Shown here one piece after another: positions 34,672-46,067 of a stretch of 64,000 nucleotides of DNA (position 1 is the stretch's first letter; each line of letters begins with the position of its first letter). The position numbers and the translations under genes are program-made. The notes under the pieces are model-generated. The model ran no database searches, was not told the DNA's origin, and saw only the letters and a list, made by a program, of their open reading frames with translations. Origin of the DNA: Onchocerca volvulus (lineage: Eukaryota; Nematoda; Chromadorea; Rhabditida; Onchocercidae); contig HG738136.1 in NCBI GenBank assembly GCA_000499405.2, positions 310,001-374,000 on the forward strand, written 5' to 3'.

Positions 34672-37558
34672 GATGATGATGATAATAATGTCAATTATGA
34701 ATGTATGTTTGCGTGTTTGTTTTTTCCTTTGTTTATTTCCAATTAGTTAAAATTTGGGATAAAATTTAAATTGGAATTAAATTAGAATTGGAGTTAAATG
34801 AAAATCAGAATTTGAATTTGACGAGCGAGCAGTTAAACTTATTATAATCTATTAGAATAAATTTAGCTAAAACTTATATACATTTTATAATATTTATAAT
34901 TTTGCATCTGGCAATATTTATTAATTAGTGATAAGAGTGATTACGTTAAATTTATTCTAGCCAATAAGAGGCATTAGAAAGTTATTTAATTGTTAACAAT
35001 AAATCTATGACTTCAATCTTCAGTTATTTGCTTCAATTCCGCCAGATCGAAATGATATCATTTATTGTGAAAACAAATGTTGCAAAAAAAAGTTTTGGCA
35101 ACGGAAGCTGTAAAAATATGCCATGATGAAAAAGATGAGAACTTGCATAGCCTGCTCCAAGAGATGTCGTGTGTGGTCTGATGTTTCAAGCGATAAGGAA
35201 ATAGTTTTTACATCCCTAAAACTGTTATAATTTAGCATAACTTGCATTTTTTCTTCATAGATATTATTGCAATTACAATTTACATAATGCTAACTGTTTA
35301 TTTTTGTTATAATAAATATTTTAATAACAAATAAAATTACTTGCTCTGTATAAAAATATTATTGATTGTTACGAACATAGTTTAAATATTACTTATACTT
35401 CCAAATTATTATTATGAAAAAAAAAAAAAAAAAGAAAAGACCAAATGGGATTATAACTTCGACCTATGAAAATTCTTGCTTTTTTAGTTTCGAAAGTTTA
35501 GTGATAAATTATTGCAGCAATTTTTGATTATATGCAATCAATTTTGTTTAGTTTCAATAAAAATTTCTTTAACACCGCCAGAAAAAAGAAAATTTCTGCA
35601 AGAAGCAAAAAGAAAGAGAAAAAAAATTTTTTTCCAGATTTCTTAAATTAACAATCTTTTAGATTCTTTCGGGAACTGATCCATCTATTACGTTAATTTT
35701 AGTGAAATTATTTTATTTTGAAACAACTTTCCTTTTTAATGCAATATTTACCAGTTTTTATAAATGTCAGTTTAACTACTTTATATCAAAAATTTTCGTT
35801 CTCTTAAATTTATCTTAATTATTGGATTTAATTAATATTTTACAGTAATATTTTCCCAATTTTAACTTGTCTATAGGAATATCCGGAAATATTCAAAGCT
35901 CGCATTATCAATAGTTTATCTTTGACCTTTGAATATCATTTGATTAGCCAATACACAGTACAGCTGTGTTGAATAGCAAATAGCAGTTTAGGCAGGTTTT
36001 ATTTAATTCTCAATTTTCCCTCTCTTTTTTTGCCAATTATTTGCTTTTTCAGTCACATAGTATAGTTCTAAAGCATAGAGAGATCTGCACTTTGTCGAAT
36101 TAAATATTCTTTTTGCAATTTTTTTTTTTTAATATGAAATATTTAAACAAGTAGTCGAATCAAAAATGATAGCAAATAAATATTAGAAGTATGTAAGAGA
36201 TAATGATCTTACCTCCAAGCGGAATATTCTCGGATACAAGAGCCTTTTTCACTCTTAGGTCAGATATTTTCGGGCAGAAATGTTTTTCTTATCTGTGATC
36301 AAAACGTTTTCGAGTAAAATGTTTTTATTTCGAATAGACAAAAAATATATGTATTGTCTAAAAATCGAAATCAATCTATTCGATTTAAGGATCCATTATA
36401 CTTTAATACTTTTGTAAATGAAACTTAAATATCTAAATATAATTGAGTTTAAGTTAATTATGTAGTTCTATTCAAAGTTAAAGTATATGAGTAGAAAAAG
36501 CCCAATTATTTTTATAAAATATAGATATGACAAAATAATTAAAGAATTTTTGCATTATAAAATTGTTTTGTTATAACCAGGCTTTTGCCCTTTACACTGT
36601 AGTTAACATGTTGTAAATAGTATTGTGCTAATTATAACATGGAGCATGTAAACATGCTATAAATTGTGCTATAATTGACATAAAGTAAATAAACTCTCAT
36701 TATATAAAAAAGTTGAATCATTCATTTGGTTAGAGCAAACAGAAACTCTCATCGGAAGAAAAAGCCTCTCAAAATGAACGATTTGTACAAGTAATACGAT
36801 CAGAACGAAAATGAACCTCAATTAAATCGAACAGAACCTCAATTAAATTGAACAGAACTCTCAGAGAAGATTCAAGGAGCAATCTTTTGAATGAACATCA
36901 GTTGAAAACAAAATGATCTGAATGATCAGCCCACTGCTCAAAGAAATTTTCAGAAACATTCCAGGTGTCGCCGGTCTTCTTTAACCGTGGCAATAACTGA
37001 GAGTTCAAGAATTGTCGCCAATCTTCTTAACCGTGACAATTATTGAGAGTCCTTGAATTCTGTTTTATTATTCTCGATGCCTTGCGATATCTCAAACTTG
37101 GGTAATTAAACCTTCATAGCGAGAGATGCGCTTGATTAATACAGAGATGCGTTTGATTGACGATACAACACGTACGAAACAATTAAAATATCAATCGTTC
37201 AAAGGGACAATCCTCATGACGATAACATAAACCAACCGACTCCGGAAATATATCTTTCGAAAATGATCCCATGGTCAGGATCCTCGTCTTATTTGTAGAA
37301 AGAGGATCCGATAGAATTTGATCTACAATAAGGTGCCATTTTAGCGCATGAGAGCACATTTTTTTTGGCGCGTGAAAACAAGGAATAAAGGTTACAAAGC
37401 CATTTCACCTATAAACAAAGAAATATATTCACATCCAATAAGATTAGCAAATCACTTGAAAATCAAGAATCACTCATTTTCTTGTACTCCTCGCGATTTC
37501 AGCGACACCAGGAGTAGTTTTTCGGTTGGACAATAACGAAGAAAAAAAACGGAGCGAT
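34672..37558. other. Decayed sequence between LTR copies, with small repeats
   Basis: If copies A and B are LTRs of one element, this is its internal region. However, 2.9 kb is short and no gag, protease, reverse transcriptase or integrase motif is readable, so it may simply be spacer. It holds a three-fold diverged repeat (36210-36335, recurring ATATTTTCGGGCAGAAATGT-like units), a 21-bp tandem duplication at 36814-36855, and a 47-bp tandem duplication at 36966-37058 (units starting TGTCGCC). The end, 37540-37558, is a purine-rich tract (GAAGAAAAAAAACGGAGCGA) directly before the TGTTG start of copy B, as a polypurine tract would be. The 62-codon frame at 37348-37536 has no recognisable domain. 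Confidence 0.45.
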
Positions 37559-38790
37559 TGTTGAAAAAATCCGAAAGATGTAATTAATATAAACAAGAAG
37601 TGATAAAGGTTAAGAAGAGTAGTTTCAAAAGAAACAATCAGGCGGTAAACATAAACTTTACCGCCAAAACAAGAAGCAAAAGGATGAATGCCTTCCCCGT
37701 CAAAATGGTAAACATGCCTACGATCAAGAAAAGAAATTTACTGACGAAGTATAAATCATGCTTCCCGCCAAAAGGATAAACATGTTTACCATCAAAATGC
37801 TCCGATCAAGAGGTAAACAAAGCAAGGTCGATCATTCATGAAACGACAAATTGGAGATCAAGAAAGAAGGAGGTGTAGAAAAATTTCTCGAAATGTTAGC
37901 TATCTAGACATTTAATCAATTATATCTTAAATTTCTTTCGGGTAATTGTCTCAATAATCTTCGCGCTAGTTCAATTATGTCAAAAATATAGTTCCGACAA
38001 TTGTATCAAATTTCCCTTCCTTTTATTGTCCCTGCTAACTATGTATTAAATTCCAATTTCGATCACGCATATCCCTTTTTTTTTTTTTTTCATTTATTGC
38101 TTGAATTTGTTAATCTTTAAGTGTCGCGTTGGTAAATTGTATTATGTATAGTCGTGACACTTTCATCAAGTATATTATAAAAAGTTAATTTACAATTATT
38201 TTTTCAACAAGAACAAAAAAACGTATCTCTTCCCCAACTAAAAATTCCTCTGTAACTATCTCTTCACCTGATTTACCAAATTTCTTTCCTATCGTTATAT
38301 GCAAGCAGTAGGAATAGTTATACGCAATAGTACATACAAAATATCTTATGAGAGTGAACAGAAGAATCGCTAGCGTGAAAAGGATTAAAGTAAAAAAAAC
38401 AGGATATATCGAAGTATTATTAAACAGGATAAACAATTCACAATAGAAGACAACTTCCATGAAAAGGCTTCTACGCCCCTAAACTTCATCACAAATACCA
38501 TTTGGTCCCACCACAAAAATTTTGGTTTCACAACAAGAGAAACGCGAAAGATTCGGATTTTGGAGAAAAGTTTTCTAGAGCAGTTCTTTACATCCGTTTC
38601 TACAGCGATAATGTAAGCCGATTATTCTTACTAGCAGCAAAGGAAGAATAATCCTACGATCAATTATTTCGGATATTCTTCGATAATTGTTTGTATTATA
38701 TATGAAGAAGCACTCTTCCATCTATCAATAAAACCTTATTGCTAAAGGATTCGTTTCTATCACAAAAAATTCAAAATAATTTTTCCGACA
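37559..38790 (+). mobile_element. LTR-like copy B, with about 0.67 kb extra sequence inside
   Basis: The copy starts TGTTGAAAAAATCCGAAAGA and ends TTTTTCCGACA, matching copy A at both ends (GTAAACATG/ACCGCC motifs at 37640-37800, then GATTCGGATTTTGGAGAAAA onward from about 38551). Between about 37875 and 38545 it has sequence absent from copy A, either an insertion here or a deletion in A. An additional partial copy of the right end follows at 38808-38890 (GATATTTCCGGATAATTATC, then TCAATCAATAAA). In the extra segment a minus-strand frame, 38185-38460 (91 codons), has two hydrophobic stretches; I do not consider it a gene. Confidence 0.6.
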
Positions 38791-39270
38791 GCGATCGACT
38801 CCGTTAGTGATATTTCCGGATAATTATCTGTCTCTAACATATAACAATAAATCTTCCGTCAATCAATAAATTTTTATCATATCTATTCGTTTGTGCCAAA
38901 CATCGATAATATCTGCCCTAAATATTTCTAAAATAGCATTTATTTTCCAAAAAATATGATTAGCAATTATCAAAATATTTCTCTGAATGTCCTTTTTCTT
39001 CTCTCATTATAGTATTGTTATTGCCATCATCTTATTCATTATACTCCTGGATATTCATTAATATTAATTGCTATTACTATTATTCTCATTCCCGTTAGTT
39101 TTCATTTTTAATTACTATTATTCATATCGAAAGTCACATTTTACATTTGCTCTTTTAGTTCAATTAATTATGCAAAATCCATCAGAAAGTACATATTGTA
39201 GAATGGTGACAAAATGACACAACCCCTTTCAAATACATTATTTACATTTCTCCGCAATAATCATTCATTT

Positions 39271-39795
39271 CTCTCTTTCTTCCTCCTTTCCTCTCTCTCT
39301 TTCCTCCTCCTTTCCTCTCTCTTTCTCCCTCTCTCTCTCTCTGTAGATGGGCTTGTTTACATTAATGATATAGATTGAATACGGACATTTCATTGCAAGC
39401 TGCAAAAATAATAGATGAACAAGGACTATTGTTGTCTTCTCTTCCTGTCAAAACAGAACTTTTGTCCTTTCAGAGAAAGAGAGAGAGAAGTAGGAGAAGA
39501 GAGGGGGAGAGAAAGAAAGAGGGAAGCATTCATTCGTTCTAAATTATTTCCCGAGAGGAAGAGAGGGAGGAGGAGAAGAAGGAAGAGAGGGAAAAGGAGA
39601 GAAATATTCATTCTTTCTAAATTATTTCTTTCCCTTTTCTCTCTCTTTTCCCTTTCCCTATCTCTCCCTCTCATTCTCCCGAAAATCAAGGTTATCTAGA
39701 AATACTGCTTCTCCGCGATAAACAATTCAAATATTCTGGGTGGTGAAAGAGGCGGGCAGATGAAAAGAAAGAGGCAGTGAGAGAGAGAGAGAGTG
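39271..39795. repeat. Long homopyrimidine/homopurine tract, CT then GA then CT
   Basis: The + strand is almost pure C/T at 39271-39342, almost pure A/G at 39471-39525 and 39550-39602, almost pure C/T again at 39625-39680, and (GA)n at 39776-39792. A 77-base direct duplication is visible: GCATTCATTCGTTCTAAATT at about 39525 and ATATTCATTCTTTCTAAATT at about 39602. GA and CT arms are mutually complementary. The charged open frames on both strands are artefacts of the tract. Confidence 0.85.
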
Positions 39796-39799
39796 GAAT

Positions 39800-42700
39800 A
39801 TATAAATATGTCCATACATCCATTCTTCAAACAGAGATTACAAGGGATGTTTTGCATGTCCGTTCATTTGTCTTCTCAATTTTGAATTCTCTTTTTTTCG
39901 CTTTGGATAAAAGTATGAAAAGAAAGGGAGGGAGAAAAAAAGCAGAGGGAAAGGAATGGGTGGTGGGTTTTCCACGTTTTTCAATTATTTTGCATATTCA
40001 TTTCATTTTATTCGGTTAATTAGTAGGTTTATGGCTAATACTTCTTTTTCTCTTTTTTTATTTCTGAAATTTGTCATGAGATTTTTGTTTGGGAATATTT
40101 CATTTTCATTCAATTTCTTATTTATAATCATTAATTAATTCTTATTTATAATTACTAATTTGTTTACCAAGAAAATTCTTATTTATAATTATTAATCAAT
40201 TTATTTATTACTAATTGAGTTATTTTGTTATTATTTATCAATCCTTTCCGTATATTGTTTATTTATCATAAAAAGAAAGAAAGATAATAAAATGGCGAAA
40301 AAATGCAGTAATTATCGATTTCAAATTAATGTTAAATATAACACTAAAAAAAAATAGATGGAATGTTAATTTTAAAAAAAAGAGTAGTAAAATTAATGAT
40401 AAAATATGTACCTATTATTTCGCTGCAATTATCAATATTATTGATTTTAATTTATTTTAATGATGCAGTTGTCATTTTCATTCTAATTACGACTTAAAAA
40501 CTCATTTTAGTTAATGGAATGAATTGATTATCAATGAAATAATAACTATCAAATGAATGAAAATATCATCATATTGGATAGGATAAATGGAGATAATAAA
40601 TTGACTAATTGTTTAGTAATATCATTTATTCTAAATGATTCTTAATTTTAATCAATTTGTTTTGAAATTTCGAGAAAAAAGAGGAGAAAAAAAAGATCTT
40701 TATAAAGTACCTAATCTGTTATCTACTAATGTAATTTTGGCTAGACGGTAAATTTTGATACTTAAAATTTAAATTAAATTAAAAGCTAAAGGTAAATTTA
40801 ATTTCCTCATGCAATCTTGTTATGATAAAATAGAAATGGTATAGCAAAATTTGCAATATTAAATTGATAGCAATTATAATTTTCGATCAAATGATTAATG
40901 AACTCTAATCTGTTTACCTTCTCCAGCCATAATTTTTATTTTTTCCTTCCACTGTTAGAGATGATCAATCATTGACATAACTTTTTCTTTTTTAAATTTT
41001 TAAATGATTGATGTGGAGTGCAATAGTAAATGTTTGCAAAATTCTTAAATATTTATTTGTTGCAAATGCTTGTGATGTAATTAACAATTTTTGGGAGTTA
41101 TAAACTTTTTCTTTCTTTATTTGAATTATTTAACTTCTAAACATTTCGTCTTGTTTGTTTCTTACTAATTTTTTGCTTTGTCAAACTTTCATACTTCGCT
41201 CATAACTTTAGCATCTCTTTTTTTTTCTTCCTTTTTCTGTAAACTTGGTAAATAATTGGCATTTCCTAAAAATTATCAATTATCAGTGAATAATGAAAAT
41301 TAATTTAGAATTGATGTGTGGTAGAGAACAATATTTTAAAATATTTTTTTCTGAAATTTAATCATTAATATTGACACGAATCAATAATTAATTCCTATTA
41401 AAATTACTCAAAATTTCTACTTTATCTCATTTTTCCTTTTCAAATTATTATTTTATTGTTCTGAATTTTCAGCCGTTGTTTTTTTAAAAAAATTGATATT
41501 TTTTTCTGGAAAAAAATTTACTTATTGAAAAAAAGGAAATGTCTATAATTCTTTTAATTGTTTGTATTTCGTTTTCTTTCCTATTACCATAGAAAATATA
41601 TAAAGAATTATTGTGAATTTGCAAGGAAAATAACGAAATTGGCAAATCTAGAAAGAATTCTATTCGTTTTATTTCTTTTCTTTCTTTTTTTTTGCTGAAA
41701 TTTCGGCATGAACTTCACGTGCATAAAGTATATTCATTAGAAATATGTTCGATTTTTTTTTTTTTATCTTCTCTTTCCATCTGTCCTTCCTTTCTTTTTC
41801 AAAAAAAAAAAAAAAAAAGAAATTCAATATAAAAAGAACTCTCTGTTAAAGGTGACATACTGATTCATCCTTTATTATCAAACAAATTTTTTCATCATAT
41901 TTTTTTCCTTTTTTTTTTTTTTGAGAAAAGTTAACAAAGTTCGCTAAATTTGTTTAAAAAACTTATTGCAAAAAAAAAAAAGAAAACTCATTTTGATTAT
42001 CAATTCCTTTTTTTTTGTTTTTTTTTTTTTTTTGCTATATTTATGTTTCAGTAAAGCAAAAGTAGAAATAAAAGTTCTGATTTTCCTTAAAAACATATAT
42101 TTTTTTGCATCATATAATTTTGTGATTAATAAATAAATGAAATTTGCAACTTTTTTGCTTAATTAGAATAATAATAGTAAGAAGAAGAATAATAAAGTTA
42201 TATTTATTATTCGAAAAATTTTTTATAGATTAGATTTTTTTCTCTTCTTTTCTACAGAATTAATTTCGAAATGTGAAAAAATTTGGCAAAATATTGGATT
42301 TTTAAAACTTACGATTAGTTGAAAGAATTATGCTTATTTTATTAGTTGCTCCTTTTTTCGCCATAATTGAACAAGATGTTTTAATTTTTCTTTCATATAT
42401 TTCTGATCAATTCGTTACCGTAGTAACATAGCAATTCATATTCTAGCTTGCTAGCCTATCCCTTCTAGGATAGCCTAAAATTATTGATTCACACTTAAAT
42501 ATACTTTTTCTTTTAGCTCGAAAGTATCTCATCGTTTGGAATTTCCTAATTAGAATTTTTGAGAAAAAGTTCTATTATATTTGCCGTTATTAGGTCATTT
42601 TTGAAACATATACCATACCGTCACTTTATTGTTATTTCAAGCACCACTTCAGGTACTACTTCAGATAAGGACTTAAAAACCACCAATTTTAAGTACACTT

Positions 42701-42904
42701 CAGGTAAGGGCCATGAATAATTAATCAAATATATTGAAAATTGCACTAAATATTTCATGAAGCATTTTTTCTTTTTTTTGCGGATTATGATTATCGATAT
42801 ATTTTATGATGGTTCCTTTTTTAAATTTTACTATGATTTGAAAAAAAAAAAATTCCTACAGATTTAAAATTATGGTTTTGAGGAAACCATTTCGTTCCTT
42901 TTTT

Positions 42905-42938
<34 letters not shown>

Positions 42939-45240
42939 CCATCCAGTTCCTTTAGACATTTCCAAAATCGTGGAATTTCCGGCTTTGTTTAGAGATAGGA
43001 TCTTGCGGAGTTTCGAGACATGGAAATGGGATATCACGAAATTTTCACATATGAAAATTAGGTATCACAGGATTTTCAGACATATTTTCAACACTTTCAA
43101 ATGTGAGCTTTTTTTTTAATTTAATTAAGTCTTCATGTCATATTTTGATGATTTATGATCATTTTGAAATTATGGGGAAAATTATATACCATTTGAAATG
43201 ATATTTCAATTTTGCAATAAATTTAATTGCTGCAAAAATCAGAAATAAACAAAATTTTTTTGATAGAGTTGATTAAAAAAAATGATTGAAAAATAGAAAG
43301 CCTGCTATTTATTAGATGATAATCTTATTTTCTTACTCTTACTATTATTTTCTTTCGTTTTCTGTATGATTATTTATAAAAATCTCTTTAATTTTGCAGA
43401 TTTTAAAATTTTTCGAAACTTCATTAATTTCATTATGGAAATTACTCTTTGTGAAAATGGAATTTTTTTTTTTTTTTTTTCTTTAGAATTGTATGCATCG
43501 CTTGATAATTACATTTTTCATGGATAATGAAGGGACAAGCAAGAAATAGCGAAAGTGAATTTACGGAATTTGCAATCATATCTTATGATAAGTATATTTT
43601 GCAGTCAGTCTTATCATTTAATTATGTTTTGCAATCATATCATAATTATCATCTTCACTGATAGAAATTTTAAATGAAATGATACTGTAGTCTTCTTGTT
43701 AACACTCGATAAAGGATGTTGCAAAGGTTGAAATGAGGACACAAGATGAACCAGGAAACTGAAGGGGAGCAGAAAGGGAGAAAGAAAAGTAGAACTTGAG
43801 AGAATTAATCGTAAAATTAATTATTAAAATAGGATTATTTCGCTAGTTATATAGAGTCTGTCTATTCACATCATTCATTTAATTCAGTTTTTCTTTAACC
43901 TTTAATATATTTAGCATTATTGTTAGTTCAAATGATTCAAAAAAAAAAAAATAATAATAATAATAAATAAATGAATGAAATCGAAAAATTTGCTAATTTT
44001 TTTTTCTTTTATTCATTTCTTTATTTAATAGATTCAAATTTGTTCCTTTTTCTTTTTTGCAATTCTATTTCATATTTTAATTATTATCTTATATTTTTTA
44101 AATCATTTTTTTATCTTGCTATATTTTATTCCAGTCTTTAACAAAAATTTAAAAATTTTTATATCTCTTCATTTTTTTTCTCTTTCCTATTCATATCATT
44201 TGTTATCTTTTCAAATTTCCTTTTTTTTTTTTTTTAAATTAAATTATTTCAGGAAAAGACAAAATTGCAATTTGAATGCTAATTTAAATCTCATTCTGTT
44301 ATCCATAAATATGAAAATATTTTCATGATTTGTTTATTATTTCCATCACATTTCGTTTAGTATTACGAAAAACTTTCTGACTTTTAATTTTTTAAAAGTT
44401 TTTTCAGAAATTTTCAATTTGTAGAAAAAATAAACTTTGATTTTTTGTTAAATTTATTGAACAAGATATAAAATACTTTCGAAAACGAAAGATATTTTGG
44501 CATTTTATTTTATTTGAAAAATTAAAATCATCTTCTGACTATACTATTTCTAACAGATTGAATTTCTTTAGATTTTGATTTCGGAAGAAAAAAAAAAAAG
44601 GTAATTCTATTATAAGAAGATACATATATGTGTTACACACATATACAATTACATTTAGTGAACTTTATTTTTTGTTCTTTTCAAAATTAATTGAAACTAA
44701 TATTACTATTATATCTAAATTGAAATTAAATGAATAAAATAGAATAAAATGTTTTCTTATGAAAGAAATATTTTTGTATTTACTCGATGTGTTTTTGAAA
44801 AATTTACTTTCGTGTCCATTGATCATAAACATACGCATATATATTGGATAGAAATGGAATGTGAAAATTTTTGAATAAAAATTTTTTTCGAATAATACTG
44901 ATGAAAATTGTCAATATTTATGATTAATTATGACAAATTTTCTATCATATTTAAAACTTCGGCAAGTATAGCAAATTGAAGAAAATAATAATAATAATAA
45001 TATTATCTCTCCGCTTTTTTCTCTCTCACCCTTTTCCTCATTCCTGTTATTTTCTCTCTCCCTGATTTCACATCATATTTAAAATTTATATTCAAAAAAT
45101 TTTGAATTCTGTTATGATGATAAAATTGATGTTGTTACGCTTTTTAGAGTTTTACGCAAAATATCTCATATATCATAATAGCTCATTGTTGTCTTTTGTG
45201 AAATGTCTCTTAAACGGATGACTTTTGTTGACATCATGCT
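39800..45240. other. AT-rich intergenic stretch without a gene
   Basis: No supported gene. Contents are long poly-A/T runs (for example 41803-41818, 42015-42033, 43465-43481), a (CAT)n run at 42909-42940, a short diverged duplication containing ACTTCAGGTA at 42640-42710, and an AAT microsatellite at 43952-43968. Confidence 0.55.
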
Positions 45241-45284
45241 TGTCATGCCTTCTTGCTATGAAATACTGCTGGGATTGACCCAAA

Positions 45285-45489
45285 CGATGCCTTATTAGGC
45301 CTTCTTCCTCTGAAATGTCTCTGTAAAATGTCACGTACAAATGAAAACTTGTTGAAGTAGATGACTTATTAGGTCTTCTTTCTGTGAAATGTCTCTGTAA
45401 AATGTCACGTACAAATGAAAACTTGTTGAATTAGATGCCTTATTAGATCTTCTTTCTGTGAAATGTCTCTGTAAAATGTCACGTACGAA
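45285..45489 (+). repeat. 74-bp tandem repeat, about 2.7 copies, upstream of the DUSP gene
   Basis: Units start at 45291, 45365 and 45439 (CTTATTAG), spaced exactly 74 bases. Each carries TGTGAAATGTCTCTGTAAAA and GTCACGTACAAATGAAAACT with very few differences. A weaker half-unit (GTGAAATGTCTCTTAAACGG) lies near 45198. The last unit ends about 250 bases before the DUSP start codon. Confidence 0.92.
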
Positions 45490-45739
45490 CAACAGCTCTC
45501 TATTATTTGTCAAACCTTTTTTGTAAAAAGTACCCTTTTAAAAGATCAAGAAAAAAAAAATGCCACTTTTGTTCTTTCTTTTTTGTTTCAAATTTCTGCG
45601 TACATATGTATGTATGTGTGTCAATTAATTGCTTGAAATTTTGCTTTTTTTTTTTTTTTTTAAACAAAAATTAATCAAATTTAAGGAAACATCAAAACAA
45701 CGAAAGTATATTCATTACGTTGTTTAAAAGAAGAAAATT

Positions 45740-46025
45740 ATGGCTGGCAGTGAATCATCTGGACGTTTAGTATACTATCGTGTACTAGACGTAAATCATG
45801 CTGGAATTTCGGAAGTTCTACCAGGCTTGTACATTAGCGGAATTTGTGCCTTAAAAGCAACAACAATTCAAGATTACGGTATTACGATGATCGTCAATGC
45901 AACTAGTGAGGTATGATACCAAAAAAAAAAAACAGGAAAAAAAAACAATTTCCCAGTATCTGACCATTAAATTAGCATATTTATCAAAATTTAAATTTCC
46001 AAAAAAAAAAAAAAAAATTTAAAAT

Positions 46026-46067
<42 letters not shown>

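Noticed and set aside
39415..39699. Arg/Glu-rich open frames on both strands
   Set aside because: They come from the GA/CT tract. Mirror-image frames on the two strands are an artefact.
45331..45513. Minus-strand repeat-containing open frame
   Set aside because: It is the reverse of the 74-bp tandem repeat, which happens to lack stops in that frame.
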